Numbered from the stretch's first letter, positions 34,737 to 44,556 are shown. The stretch: DNA of 64,000 nucleotides from Anaerotignum lactatifermentans DSM 14214 (GCF_900142265.1 NZ_FRAH01000009.1:1-64000); one strand, 5' to 3'. Program-made: numbers and translations. Notes: a model not told the origin generated them from the sequence alone.

Positions 34737-36548
34737 TCACAACCCCATATAATATTGATGAATCATATCTGCCATCAACATCCGGCGTTTCTGCAGGAAT
34801 TCATCATAATTCTCAAAAGTCATCTGGTCTACATTATTGGGAATACAATTTTCCGCAAGATTCGTTTTCAATAACGTATCACTCATAATATTACCAAAGA
34901 CAACATTTTTTGTTTGGCATTGTTCTTTTACTTTTGCAAAATATACCGCCGGTGCCTCATCACTAATGGCTTTATTGACTTGTGTATCTAAATAAATATA
35001 GTTAGCCACCTGATTATACTTTGTTTTACTCTTGATACCGTTCTTTTGCAGATAATTTTTAGGAAAGATATGATGTACATCTCCAGAAATTGTAATCAAA
35101 TCTGCAATTTTCGTACCATTCATCAGCATAGAATTACAATTTTGATTGATTTGTGCTGCCAAAAACGTATTAAACGCAGGGCTATTCACAGAAGATGTTT
35201 CCAAGTTCTGTGGAAGCGTTACTGTCCAAAATGTTTCTGACAACGCAGATGCTTCTATTTCTGAAAGGAACTTCAAGAATCCTTTTTCTCCAATGCTTCT
35301 CATATCCCGATCCATTTGTGATTCCGGAGATCCAATATAACGAGATGTCAATGTAGACAAAACAAACCATTTCTGAACATATCTTTTGATTTGTGCATTG
35401 GGAATTTCAGGATCATCCAACAGCATCAGATATAATGTATAGGCAAAATCCAAAGTCATTTGTGAATTTAATTGTTTACTGGAAACAAAACCAGCACCTT
35501 TGATTGCCATAACAAACTGAGAAAAATGGTATTGGTTGATAAAATTCATAATTCCTTGATCCAACTTTTGATAAGAATCATCTATGATATCATCTCGATA
35601 TTCTTTTGTGATAAAATCTCTGCCAGACAGCAGGCTGACCAAGTCTGCCAACTTACCACGGCGGAACTGATGCATAAATGACACTCTAAGCATATCACCG
35701 AAATTAGGATCATAAATATCATCATAATCGTTGGCAAGCCATTTGATTTTTGCCGCATATTTGGAATCCTGAAATTCCTGATCTTTGATCATTTGAGAAT
35801 AGAAATCGGGTTTTACAGCCAAATGACAGAAATAATCTACTGTTTTACGCATCAAACTTCCATTATGATCTGTATCTGCAGCCATTTTTGACATAACAAA
35901 GTCAGACTGACTTAACGCCGTTCCCTTGGAATTGATACGAATAAAAATCTCTGTAACTTCATCAATTTCCAGAGAAGCATCCAACTCAATCACACCAATC
36001 TGTCGATTTGCAATTCCCTTTAGCCTAGACAATGTTTCTGACAGTTCATCCAAATCTACTCCTGGATTATCATTTGCATATTCATTTTCAAAGGCTCTTT
36101 GTTTAAAACCTGCTGTAAATAATACAGAAATATCCGGTATCCATTTTTTATCTTTCAAATGAGAAGCATCTTGCACTGCAAACCGTTTTGTTTCATCTTC
36201 TGCTAAAGGATTGAAAGCAATCTTGATACGTTCTTTATTAAAATCATCATCCAGAACTTCTTTTCCTGAAATAGCTGCCATTAATGCAGTCACTCTTTGC
36301 TGACCATCAATCAACACTTTTTTGCCATTGGCTTTTCCGCCATCTTTTGTTTTTACATCGGGATTTTTCCATGTAATGATGTATCCAGTTGGATATCCAT
36401 TATATAATGAGTCAATCAAATCTCTCACCTGACTACGTTTCCAGACAAAAGGACGCTGAATTTCTGGTATCACAAAATCTTCTGCTTCAATAAGCCCTAA
36501 AATCGCATGTACTGAATATTGCATTAAATTAAATTTTTCGCCTGTCAT
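34737..36548 (-). CDS. DUF262/HNH protein, GmrSD-type restriction enzyme
   Basis: The 603-residue protein has the DUF262 (GmrS-like) domain at the start: FVIPEIQRPFVWKRSQVRDL, then LYNGYPTGYIITW, and KVLIDGQQRVTALMA with the DGQQR motif. IRINSKGTALSQSDFVMSKM is also family-specific. The C-terminal part carries ISGDVHHIFPKNYL, an HNH nuclease motif, and a later asparagine in NQVANYIYL, matching the GmrD-like DUF1524 end. In type IV enzymes this pair cuts phage DNA with modified cytosines. The fused arrangement is common. It is a single gene, with no partner of the same strand closer than 100 bases. Confidence 0.85.
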   Translation of the reverse strand: MTGEKFNLMQYSVHAILGLIEAEDFVIPEIQRPFVWKRSQVRDLIDSLYNGYPTGYIITWKNPDVKTKDGGKANGKKVLIDGQQRVTALMAAISGKEVLDDDFNKERIKIAFNPLAEDETKRFAVQDASHLKDKKWIPDISVLFTAGFKQRAFENEYANDNPGVDLDELSETLSRLKGIANRQIGVIELDASLEIDEVTEIFIRINSKGTALSQSDFVMSKMAADTDHNGSLMRKTVDYFCHLAVKPDFYSQMIKDQEFQDSKYAAKIKWLANDYDDIYDPNFGDMLRVSFMHQFRRGKLADLVSLLSGRDFITKEYRDDIIDDSYQKLDQGIMNFINQYHFSQFVMAIKGAGFVSSKQLNSQMTLDFAYTLYLMLLDDPEIPNAQIKRYVQKWFVLSTLTSRYIGSPESQMDRDMRSIGEKGFLKFLSEIEASALSETFWTVTLPQNLETSSVNSPAFNTFLAAQINQNCNSMLMNGTKIADLITISGDVHHIFPKNYLQKNGIKSKTKYNQVANYIYLDTQVNKAISDEAPAVYFAKVKEQCQTKNVVFGNIMSDTLLKTNLAENCIPNNVDQMTFENYDEFLQKRRMLMADMIHQYYMGL

Positions 36549-36650
36549 TTTATACTCCTTTTTATGTTTAAATGAGCATTATCTCTTATTTTAAATAAAA
36601 ACTTACCTTATTCCAATTTATCCAAAGGGATTAAATAAAACCTCTATATC

Positions 36651-38300
36651 TTATTTCTTATTTTTCAAAATTCTTTTTGCTTCATTTATATCAATTTTTG
36701 CTGAATAGCCATGTTTTTCTAACAAATGTAAAAGATGTGCTCCTGTCAAAAGTGTAAGCGGCTTTCCTTTTGCAAAATCATATGCATCGTGTCCATAACC
36801 GGAAGTTGTAACTAAAATACCTTTTGTTGCCCCCTCATTTACCACTGTCCCATATAAATCTCGTACAGCAGATACACTAACAACATTCGTATATCGTTTT
36901 GCTTGAATAACAATCTTTCCTCCACGAATGGGATCAGGATCAAACGCTATTGCATCAACACCACCATCACGACTTGCTTGCGTTATTTTAACCTTACCAC
37001 CGTTTATACTGAACTCTTTTTCAAATATCTCACGTATTAAATTCTCAAAATCCTGCCAATCCATAGCAGCTAAATTAATACTATCATCTAATCTATCAGC
37101 CACCGAATATCCTTCAACAAATCTCTTATCTTTTTGCGACATTTCTAAAATTGGGGCAACCGGTGTAATATGAGCCAATGATACAGCAGATATTCCTTTC
37201 ACACTTCTAAACCATGTTTCCGGATCAAGAGCAAATAGGTTTAATTCTTCAAATGATTTTCGTCCTACGTTTACAGTTAAAATACATGGCTTAATTTTCT
37301 TTCCAGTTGATAAATCAACTGTATGTATTCTTCCATTCAAAACAATATAATTGATCAATGAAGATTGACTGCTAATCTGAAACACATGATTAAATATAAT
37401 CAATACAATTTGATAAATAATATCATTATATTTGCTTTTCACATAAGAATCAGAATAATATGTTTCCTTAAATTCATCTCTTGACTTAATATAATTTACA
37501 CTTTTTAATCTAGGTAAATCATTAATAGTAGGTAAGAAAACATCTAATATGATCCTCTTGCTATCCGGATCATATTCTGCTTCAATTGCACCTTTAAAAT
37601 TAAATGGTAAATCTATGTTTTCTAAAAGTTTTGTAATATAAGCCTCAACTGCTTTGGGTTTGCATTGAGAAAAACCATTTATGATATCATCAATATCTTT
37701 ATTTTTCCGCGCTTGTTGTGCTTTAAAATTATCACGTCTTATTTCCCACTGTTCTCTTTTTATCCGGTTCATTTTTTGTATTTCTTCATTTGCCTCTCGA
37801 AGATCTGCAATTGACTTCTCCCATAAAGCATGATCTTGTTCAAAATTTCTTTTATTTAGAGCTTCAATTTCCTCTCTTTTTTTCTTTGAAAAAATTGAAA
37901 ATAGCGATGGTCGTATTTGATATTTATTATCACCAATCTGAGGTTCTAATGGAATTTCTAATAATGGTTCATCCTCGGGTTTTACTTCTTGGTAAGCCGA
38001 AAAATCTTTTAATTTATTTAAATCAAATGGTTTTATATTAATATGATTTACCAACAACTCATCAAAGTATTGTTGTTCCTCTTCTGCCTGTATTGACAAT
38101 TCTAATGCGTAAGCAACAGAATCCATTTCATGTTGCTTTTTCATTTCTTTTTCAACTTTTCTTTGCCATTGTTCATCCCATTCTGCTTTTAAAGTATTAA
38201 CTTTTTGTTGCAACTCTCGTCGGTTAGATGCTTTTACTACCCTATATTTATTTAGACCATCATGCCATACTTCTGTTTGATATGTATACTTCCTTGCCAT
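36651..38300 (-). CDS. Mrr-type restriction endonuclease with long coiled-coil N-terminus
   Basis: The 549-residue protein starts at MARKYTYQTEVWHDGLNKYR; GAGAGGA stands before it, and the 10-codon extension begins with TTG. A Lys/Glu-rich coiled coil covers about residues 30-220. The middle part is unassigned. The last 150 residues are an Mrr catalytic domain: MDWQDFENLIREIFEKEF, then ITQASRDGGVDAIAFDP (catalytic Asp) and GKIVIQAKRYTNVVSVSAVR (QAK), and GILVTTSGYGHDAYDFAKG. Mrr enzymes cut methylated DNA. The N-terminal part probably handles target sensing or assembly. It sits between the GmrSD-like gene and the helicase module. Confidence 0.85.
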   Translation of the reverse strand: MARKYTYQTEVWHDGLNKYRVVKASNRRELQQKVNTLKAEWDEQWQRKVEKEMKKQHEMDSVAYALELSIQAEEEQQYFDELLVNHINIKPFDLNKLKDFSAYQEVKPEDEPLLEIPLEPQIGDNKYQIRPSLFSIFSKKKREEIEALNKRNFEQDHALWEKSIADLREANEEIQKMNRIKREQWEIRRDNFKAQQARKNKDIDDIINGFSQCKPKAVEAYITKLLENIDLPFNFKGAIEAEYDPDSKRIILDVFLPTINDLPRLKSVNYIKSRDEFKETYYSDSYVKSKYNDIIYQIVLIIFNHVFQISSQSSLINYIVLNGRIHTVDLSTGKKIKPCILTVNVGRKSFEELNLFALDPETWFRSVKGISAVSLAHITPVAPILEMSQKDKRFVEGYSVADRLDDSINLAAMDWQDFENLIREIFEKEFSINGGKVKITQASRDGGVDAIAFDPDPIRGGKIVIQAKRYTNVVSVSAVRDLYGTVVNEGATKGILVTTSGYGHDAYDFAKGKPLTLLTGAHLLHLLEKHGYSAKIDINEAKRILKNKK

Positions 38301-38355
38301 ATCAATAAGTCCTCTCCATTCTTTGTTCAACTTATCAAAACAACTGACATTTAAT

Positions 38356-38682
38356 TTATATTTTACCCAGATGCTCCAATCTTGCTATAATCGCTCCACC
38401 GGTACGCTTAAAGTACTCCTTCATTTCTTTACGCTTGCATCCCCGCTCAAACATTTCGCATAAAATACGATCATCTTCCTCTGACCAAGGCTTCCCTGCA
38501 TTCTCTGGGCGAGATCTAGTAACACTTGTTTTGACATTTCCAAGCTGCTGCACTGCAAGATGCAAAGCACGTATCATATCAGGTTCATTACAGACATGGT
38601 CTTCTGGCAATATTTCACCAGTAAAAGGATCAATTCCATCAGCTAAAATCGATAATAATTCTCTTGCTTTTGAAGTATCCAT
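38356..38682 (-). CDS. Small DNA-binding-like protein beside the helicase
   Basis: The 108-residue protein ends with a helix-turn-helix resembling SANT/Myb: KPWSEEDDRILCEMFERGCK, then EMKEYFKRTGGAIIARLEHL. The first half (KARELLSILADGIDPFTGEI) is typical of small proteins found next to SF2 helicases. GAGGGGCGAAA precedes the ATG. The gap to the helicase gene is 25 bases and both lie on the same strand, so they are one unit. It may guide the helicase to DNA; that is inferred. Confidence 0.7.
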   Translation of the reverse strand: MDTSKARELLSILADGIDPFTGEILPEDHVCNEPDMIRALHLAVQQLGNVKTSVTRSRPENAGKPWSEEDDRILCEMFERGCKRKEMKEYFKRTGGAIIARLEHLGKI

Positions 38683-38707
38683 TTTCGCCCCTCTTTCTTT
38701 ACTCCCA

Positions 38708-40969
38708 TTATAATCGTTTATAATATGTATCCAGCTTCTCTAAACAAATCTTCTTAATCTCCTGTTTTTCCCCTTCTGTCAGTTTCCTCCACACACTCTC
38801 ATCCACCTGAATCACGCCGAGTGTTTTTGTATGGTACATCATCTGCATATCCTCAAAGCGCTTGAAGGGATTGGACAAAATATTTCTTTCTATCTGACGA
38901 TCAGTTGTTCCCTCTTTGGCATAAATGCTGTTTGCCTTTTCCACCACCAGCCCCTTCTCTTTCCGTTCTGCATAAAAGCTTTTGAAAAAAGCTACCAGGT
39001 CTTCTAACTTTACACGTCCTTTGGGATCTGCATGTTGTAAAACTCCCAAGAGCAGCACCGGTTTATAGGAATAGCTCATGTCCATCTGGCGCACCATGTC
39101 CATAAAAAGTTGTTTTCGGTTAGATTCGTCAATCAATGTCCACCCAAACTGTTCTGCGTACTGTTTCAAAGTCTCCTCTTTGAAATATTTGAACACACGA
39201 TGCTCACTCATTGGTACCACAAGATCAGGAATCATCTTTCCTTCCCTCACATATCTCTCAATGGTTTCTGTCTGCACATTCACCCGACGGACAAATTCCA
39301 TTTGTGAAATCATACCGGCTGCTTCTTCTTGCCAGTTGAAAATATCCACCACTTCATAATCCAGAGCATCCACTGGCCAGTCAATCATGGCGTACGGTCG
39401 TTCCCCTTTTTCATACAACCCCTGTTCTGCACGCTTCTGTTTCTCACTTCCCAGAACCAATGCACCTGGGCGATACTCCTTTAACCGAAACATCCGATGC
39501 ATAGAATATGGCGTATTGAACTGTCCTGCATTATCCACAAAGTCAAAAACCATCAAGCTTTCTTTCCCTTCAGCCAAACGCATACCACGTCCCAACTGTT
39601 GGATATACAGCACCTTTGACATCGTAGGTCTTGCCATAAACAACACTTCTGTTTCCGGGCAGTCCCATCCTTCATTCAACAAATCACAAGCACAAAGTAC
39701 TTTCACTTCACCCTTTTGAAATCGCTCCATTACCTCCTGCCTAAGACTTGCTTTCATGGCACCTGAAACAGCTTCTGCCGCAACCCCAGCTTGATACAAT
39801 CTTTCTGCAATTTCTTCTGCGTGTTTTACAGAAGCACAGAAAATAACCGTCCGTTTATCTTTAACATATTGAAGCCATGTATCTACGATCAGTTGGTTTC
39901 GCTCAGGTACAAAAATTTTGCTCTCCAGATCCCGAATATGATACTGCACACTATGAAAACGAACCTTTGACAAATCAATATTCGTATGTATCCGAATGCA
40001 CCGCACCGGAACCAATTCTCCAATTTCTACCGCAGTCTGGATATCCAGTCGATGTACCGTATATTTGAAAATATCTAAAATATCTGCTTCATCTGTCCGC
40101 TCCGGTGTTGCAGTCAATCCCAATGTAAAATCAGGTTTGAAATAAGAAAGTACTTTCTGATAAGTATCCGCTGCCGCATGATGCGCCTCGTCAATGATCA
40201 AATAACTGAATTCATCTTCTTTGAATTCATCTAAGTGCAAAGCAATACTCTGGATACTTCCGCAGATTACAAAAGTGTCTCTGTCTTTTTGATTATCGGC
40301 AAATACCCCTGTTGTTACATCAGACCAAAGTTCTCGAAATGTTTTTGCCGCCTGTTCCACCAGTTCAATGGTATGCGCCAAAAACAGGGTTTTCTTTCCC
40401 ATACGTTTTGCATCTGAAACTGCTGTTACGGTTTTACCTGTCCCCGTTGCATGGTGCAAAAGTCCAATGCTTTCATGGGCTTTCCGCATTTCTTTCAGGG
40501 CATCTAAAGCTTTTTGCTGATGATCCTTTAACTCAAGATTCGAACCATCCAATGCCTTTCCTTTTTGTGTTGGCAGATAATCTTCGATTTCTCGAAAATG
40601 CGGATGCTGACCTAGAAAAATACGCAGTTCATCTTTTACCAGCTCTGGCTGCTGCTGTAATTGATGCACCGCCCAACGATACACATCCCAACCAAGATAT
40701 ACCATGCTGTTTTGTTTCAAGAGATCATCATAAAATTTATTTCTAGATACCAGACTTGGATTGTGAGATGCTTCGTCATCGATTTCGATAGCAATTTTCT
40801 TTCCGCCGTTTTCCAAAAGAAAATCTGCATATCGACTATTTTGATAAATATCATAAAAATGATATTGGGAATAAAGATACCCTGCCTTTTCCACGCCAAA
40901 TGTATCACTGAACAGTTCTATAAACAAATTTTCTGCACTGCTGCCAGATACAGATTGATAGTTCGTCAT
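38708..40969 (-). CDS. SF2 helicase with N-terminal nuclease-like domain
   Basis: The 753-residue protein (start at MTNYQSVSGSSAENL, GGGGG six bases upstream; earlier ATGs at 40975 and 40987 are possible) has an N-terminal restriction-like part: SRYADFLLENGGKKIAIEID (D...ExD/K pattern). The helicase core is complete: GLLHHATGTGKTVTA (motif I), YLIIDEAHHAAA (II), LGLTATPERTD (III), CACDLLNEGWDCPE (V) and QQLGRGMRLAEG (VI). The last 200 residues are unassigned and basic. SF2 enzymes of this build are found in defence and repair clusters. It works with the 108-residue protein and perhaps with the MazG-like protein 19 bases upstream. Confidence 0.85.
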   Translation of the reverse strand: MTNYQSVSGSSAENLFIELFSDTFGVEKAGYLYSQYHFYDIYQNSRYADFLLENGGKKIAIEIDDEASHNPSLVSRNKFYDDLLKQNSMVYLGWDVYRWAVHQLQQQPELVKDELRIFLGQHPHFREIEDYLPTQKGKALDGSNLELKDHQQKALDALKEMRKAHESIGLLHHATGTGKTVTAVSDAKRMGKKTLFLAHTIELVEQAAKTFRELWSDVTTGVFADNQKDRDTFVICGSIQSIALHLDEFKEDEFSYLIIDEAHHAAADTYQKVLSYFKPDFTLGLTATPERTDEADILDIFKYTVHRLDIQTAVEIGELVPVRCIRIHTNIDLSKVRFHSVQYHIRDLESKIFVPERNQLIVDTWLQYVKDKRTVIFCASVKHAEEIAERLYQAGVAAEAVSGAMKASLRQEVMERFQKGEVKVLCACDLLNEGWDCPETEVLFMARPTMSKVLYIQQLGRGMRLAEGKESLMVFDFVDNAGQFNTPYSMHRMFRLKEYRPGALVLGSEKQKRAEQGLYEKGERPYAMIDWPVDALDYEVVDIFNWQEEAAGMISQMEFVRRVNVQTETIERYVREGKMIPDLVVPMSEHRVFKYFKEETLKQYAEQFGWTLIDESNRKQLFMDMVRQMDMSYSYKPVLLLGVLQHADPKGRVKLEDLVAFFKSFYAERKEKGLVVEKANSIYAKEGTTDRQIERNILSNPFKRFEDMQMMYHTKTLGVIQVDESVWRKLTEGEKQEIKKICLEKLDTYYKRL

Positions 40970-40988
40970 CTTCATCCCCCATTCCAAA

Positions 40989-41312
40989 TCAGTCTTTTGA
41001 CTGCACTTCCTTCAGCAAAATCCTTTTTTCAAAACCGCCTCTCTGTTTGGCTTTTTCTTTTCTGACCTGCTCCAGTTCTTCTACACTCCAGCCCCTTGCT
41101 TTCACCACAGCATACATCACTTCCAGAAGATCAGCCAGTTCTTCCAGAGACTTGCTTTCTTCATACTCGTTCAGTTCTTCCTGAAGTTTTTCATCCAGCA
41201 GTGCAAGATATTCCTCTGAAGAAAGCACTTCGCATACGCACTGCTTACCGTCACTCTCTATAATCTCTGGGATACGATCCCTCACTAATTTGTGGTATTT
41301 TTTACTGTCCAT
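40989..41312 (-). CDS. MazG-like nucleotide pyrophosphohydrolase
   Basis: The 107-residue protein starts at MDSKKYHKLVRDRIPEI, six bases after GGAGG; an ATG two codons earlier is inside the ribosome site. KLVRDRIPEII opens the phosphoribosyl-ATP pyrophosphohydrolase-like family. The EExxE part LDEKLQEELNEYEES and EELADLLEVMYAV (ExxD) provide the metal-binding acidic residues. Such enzymes hydrolyse odd nucleoside triphosphates. It precedes the helicase by 19 bases and is the first gene of the three-gene unit. Confidence 0.85.
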   Translation of the reverse strand: MDSKKYHKLVRDRIPEIIESDGKQCVCEVLSSEEYLALLDEKLQEELNEYEESKSLEELADLLEVMYAVVKARGWSVEELEQVRKEKAKQRGGFEKRILLKEVQSKD

Positions 41313-41909
41313 AGCCATCCTCCATCCGCCGTTTCTTTGTTATCTTCATTATGCCACAGTCTGCAAAAAAACACAATTTCCGCCAGCAAAATATTCACAT
41401 CCCATTACGTTTTTTATCGTTCAAAAACGCACCTGATGCCAGCACCGACGTCTGCGGAAAATCCCATGTTTTCTAAGCAAACTCCCGCTTTTTTCTTCCT
41501 GTGACGCACGAACCGACGTCTGCGGTGCAATACCAGCACCTGCAAAAAATCCCCACACTGTGGGGATTTGAGGGCTTTTTTGACCGGCTTGATGCCGGTC
41601 TTTAACCTGCTATCATTTTTCGCATTTCAAATACTCCGAAATATATCACATTTTGCGATATTTCAAGATTTCGTTTTTCCGCCAATTTTCACACTTATGG
41701 GGCAATTCCTCTACCCTGAAATGAAAACGCCACACAGGGGCGCACAAGGGCACACAGGGCATCCTTTACTGTTAATAGCGCCGCCCATATTCTTTCTTTA
41801 CCCATCGCTCGAAAATCGAGAAAATGTCCAACCCCTCTTGACATCCCTCTCCACAAGAGTTTATATACCACAAGCGGCTCTGCCGACTTCAAAAAACGGA
41901 GGTTATGTT
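41313..41909. other. Gap with hairpins, direct repeat and a promoter
   Basis: ACCGACGTCTGCGG occurs twice (41444-41457 and 41512-41525). AAATCCCCACAC-GTGGGGATTT and GACCGGC-GCCGGTC (about 41549-41600) form two hairpins. TTGACA (41838-41843), 17 bases and TTATAT (41861-41866) make a good promoter for the next gene. No coding frame was recognised. Confidence 0.55.
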
Positions 41910-42524
41910 ATGGACATACTGCAATCTTTTCTTTCACTTTCTGATCCACCCAAGCCTACATTTTCGGAAACCTTTCATTTCGCTCAAGAGCTGCGTAGCG
42001 CTCTTGGCACAAAATCTTACCTGCTGGATCACTATTTATCTTTGTTTTTTCAGATGGTATCCCAGCTCGATTTCATTGTTTTGCAGGACGAAGCCCAAGC
42101 TGTCATGGGAGAAATGCAGCATCTATTTTCCAATACCAACAGCGAAACATCACCAAAGATTACTGCCATCATGGAGCAGTTCCCTTGCCAGGAAGCATTT
42201 ACAAGGCAAAATCTTTGCCTGTTATCCACAGCAGATTTCATTTTGGAGCAGTCCCTTTTGGATTTTCTTGCAGAAAAAAATCACCTTTTCTCTGCTATAG
42301 ACATCATAGAACTTCAGCAGACAGAGAACAAAATCAGAGAATACATCGGCAAAGAAAAGCTGGACACCTTTCAAATTATCCTGCTTCGACGATTTCTTCC
42401 CTGTTCCCCGCTCCAACTTTTCTCCCAAATCATCACCACAGAACTAGTCAAACGATTTCTGACCAGAGATTTGGAAACGGATCAGCAGGTCTTTCGGTTA
42501 TTCCTGAATCGTTTTCTCCCATGA
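41910..42524 (+). CDS. Unknown island protein, 204 residues
   Basis: The start is MDILQSFLSLSDPPKPTFSE, preceded by GGAGG seven bases away and a good promoter 44 bases upstream. The protein is all-helical in appearance, rich in Leu, Phe and Gln, without cysteine motifs, membrane segments or signal peptide. No family was recognised. It faces the integration module and ends just before the dispersed repeat at 42547. Confidence 0.6.
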   Translation: MDILQSFLSLSDPPKPTFSETFHFAQELRSALGTKSYLLDHYLSLFFQMVSQLDFIVLQDEAQAVMGEMQHLFSNTNSETSPKITAIMEQFPCQEAFTRQNLCLLSTADFILEQSLLDFLAEKNHLFSAIDIIELQQTENKIREYIGKEKLDTFQIILLRRFLPCSPLQLFSQIITTELVKRFLTRDLETDQQVFRLFLNRFLP

Positions 42525-42546
42525 AAAAAAGCAGCTTTCGGTGCTG

Positions 42547-42693
42547 CTTCATAAGAAAACAAGTATGCCAGAATCCTTTTGATAAAAGAATTCTGGCAAT
42601 CATATTTTTATCGAAATTGTTTTCTTCGGAAGACAGCTATTGCGTTTCCCCTTAAGAAATCAAAGAACAAAAAAGTTTTATTAAGGGAAACCT
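42547..42693. repeat. CTTCATAAGAAAACA two-hairpin dispersed repeat
   Basis: CTTCATAAGAAAACAA (42547-42562) pairs with TTGTTTTCTTCGGAAG (42617-42632) around an inner stem (TGCCAGAAT with ATTCTGGCA). Then GTTTCCCCTTAAGAAA (from 42644) pairs with TTATTAAGGGAAAC (to 42691). The order and many bases match the copy at 63084-63255. Confidence 0.65.
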
Positions 42694-42718
42694 GCTGTCC
42701 AGCCGTTTTTTTCATGTT

Positions 42719-43585
42719 TTAATCATTTTCTTCCATTCTTTTTCGTTTTCTGCTCTGATAAACATGGTACTGATTCCTGCACCGATGGGAGCAGTAAGCA
42801 CTCCGAACATCTTCCCGATAGAAATATTTTCCACAGTGTTTGCAGATAGCAACCGGATTTTCTTCCTGTCCTAACGCCACAATACAGGCAGTTTCTGCAA
42901 CCATTTTCAGGCTATCGAACACCCAGCAGGCACCCGGCACAGGATCATACCGCAGCACATAAGGGACGCCTGGATGATAAAAACTTTCTATCCTTTTTCG
43001 CAGAATCATTTTTTCCCAAGGCTCATACCTGTGGTCTTCCAACATTTCTTTGGTACGAAAATGCTCAAACATTTCCTGTAGAAAAGGGATGATCCAGTCT
43101 ACTGGCTCACAATAATTTTTAGAAAACACCAAATCATAGATGGGAGAACGCCCCTGTTCTTGCCATACTCCCAAAAGTTTTTCTCCATTGGGTTCCACTT
43201 GGAACTGTTCCATATATTTTTCTGTATCTTTGGTGTCACTGGAAAATAAAAAGTATTCATTTTCCGGCAGTAGAACTTTAGACTCCAAATAAAAATATGG
43301 ATTCACAGGCAGAGATGGCATCCAACCTAGCAAGCCATACTTGGAAACAAAATCCAAAGCCACCGCTGTTATTTTTTCTCGACTTTCTGCATTCGCAATC
43401 GCTTTTCCTGTATTCAGCACATCGGCAATCAATGTTTCTTCCTTTTCCACAGGATCGTACCACAGCAGCACTGCGTTTTCTTCTGGGGCAATATGCTCCT
43501 TCCCATATCGTTGGACGATGCGATAACCAGAATATTTTGCCCATGTGGAGATTCGATTCTCATAGATTTCTTTTATTTTTTTCAT
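42719..43585 (-). CDS. CGNR/DUF6076-like zinc-binding protein
   Basis: The 288-residue protein ends with CKHCGKYFYREDVRSAYCSH and RCRNQYHVYQSRKRKR, a four-cysteine zinc finger like that of CGNR and DUF6076 proteins. The preceding 240 residues are unassigned. It follows the sigma-like gene by 16 bases and shares its strand. Such proteins are common next to sigma-70-like genes in Clostridia integrative elements. A DNA-binding role is inferred from the finger and its basic tail. Confidence 0.65.
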   Translation of the reverse strand: MKKIKEIYENRISTWAKYSGYRIVQRYGKEHIAPEENAVLLWYDPVEKEETLIADVLNTGKAIANAESREKITAVALDFVSKYGLLGWMPSLPVNPYFYLESKVLLPENEYFLFSSDTKDTEKYMEQFQVEPNGEKLLGVWQEQGRSPIYDLVFSKNYCEPVDWIIPFLQEMFEHFRTKEMLEDHRYEPWEKMILRKRIESFYHPGVPYVLRYDPVPGACWVFDSLKMVAETACIVALGQEENPVAICKHCGKYFYREDVRSAYCSHRCRNQYHVYQSRKRKRMEEND

Positions 43586-43601
43586 GGCTTCTGCCGCCTT
43601 T

Positions 43602-44084
43602 CTAGCATGATATTTTCATATGTTCCCTTGCTCGTTCCCTCAGTTTTCGGATATTCCGCTCGCTGCTGCCCAACAATGTGGCAATATCTTTTACGGAAAA
43701 CCCATGGACATAAAACAAAAAAACAACTTTTCTCTGCATTGCCGTTAACGTCCGCAGTGATTTTGCCAGCCCAATATTTCCAGTCAGCTGGTACAGGTCT
43801 GCGGAATTTCTGGAAAAAATCCATTCCAGCCAATTTTCATCCGTCTCCGATAACTTCAATTTGATTTCGGAAGAAAGATATTCTTCCTTTTCATTCTGGC
43901 ACTCACAAAGGGTTATGTCCAGCATATCCCTTTTTTCTTTGTGCCTTCTGTTGTTGCAGTTCTCCGCACGATCCAATTCATCCAGCACAGGTTTCCATTG
44001 TTCTATCACCACTTTTTCCTGTTCTGTCAGTCTTTCTTGCTCCATTAAATCACGATACGTATCAATAATCAACACCTCCCGCAA
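43602..44084 (-). CDS. Sigma-70 region 4-like regulator
   Basis: The frame has 160 codons. Its last 60 residues form a region-4 helix-turn-helix: LRTLTAMQRKVVFLFYVHGF and DIATLLGSSERNIRKLRERA. The first 100 residues are acidic and helical and are not a full sigma region 2. The start is uncertain: GGGAGG lies inside the frame near codon 3, ahead of possible TTG or ATT codons, and the first ATG is at codon 14. It may regulate element transfer genes as other small sigma-like proteins do. Confidence 0.65.
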   Translation of the reverse strand: MREVLIIDTYRDLMEQERLTEQEKVVIEQWKPVLDELDRAENCNNRRHKEKRDMLDITLCECQNEKEEYLSSEIKLKLSETDENWLEWIFSRNSADLYQLTGNIGLAKSLRTLTAMQRKVVFLFYVHGFSVKDIATLLGSSERNIRKLRERAREHMKISC

Positions 44085-44219
44085 AAATATTTTCGATTTG
44101 CGATACCGTTTTTTGTGTTTTCATCGTCTTTATGATATAAGTAATAGTTTTATGCATTTCTCCTATTACATTTCTATAACTAAATGGTACTACACGACAA
44201 TGAAAGTGAGGGATAGATT

Positions 44220-44438
44220 ATGACGCAAGTTTCAGCAAGAAACGACTATTTTCGTATGTTTCGTTCCTATCCGGATGTGGTTCATGTGGACGAACTGCGG
44301 GAGATGTTGGGCGGCATTGGCAGGACAACTGCTTATGCCCTTTTGAAAAGCGGTCGCATCGAATCGGTGAAAATTGGACGAGTCTATTTGATTCCCAAGA
44401 TTAATGTCATTCGTTTTTTATATGAATCAGAAAAATAA
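44220..44438 (+). CDS. xis: Excisionase-like helix-turn-helix protein
   Basis: The 72-residue protein reads HVDELREMLGGIGRTTAYAL and continues KSGRIESVKIGRVYLIPK, which is the HTH_17/excisionase fold (helix, turn, helix and wing with G-R-x-Y-x-I-P-K). GAGGGATAG precedes the ATG. It lies directly before the integrase on the same strand, the usual order in Tn916-like modules. It probably directs excision. Confidence 0.8.
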   Translation: MTQVSARNDYFRMFRSYPDVVHVDELREMLGGIGRTTAYALLKSGRIESVKIGRVYLIPKINVIRFLYESEK

Positions 44439-44556
44439 ACGGTTACAACGGATTTTATGGAAAAGAAAAGCAGAAAAAGAGTGGTAAAAGTCATCCGACC
44501 ATGGTAACATACCCAAACACCTGAGACAGATGATTTCTAAAGAAAGGAGCGATTTT

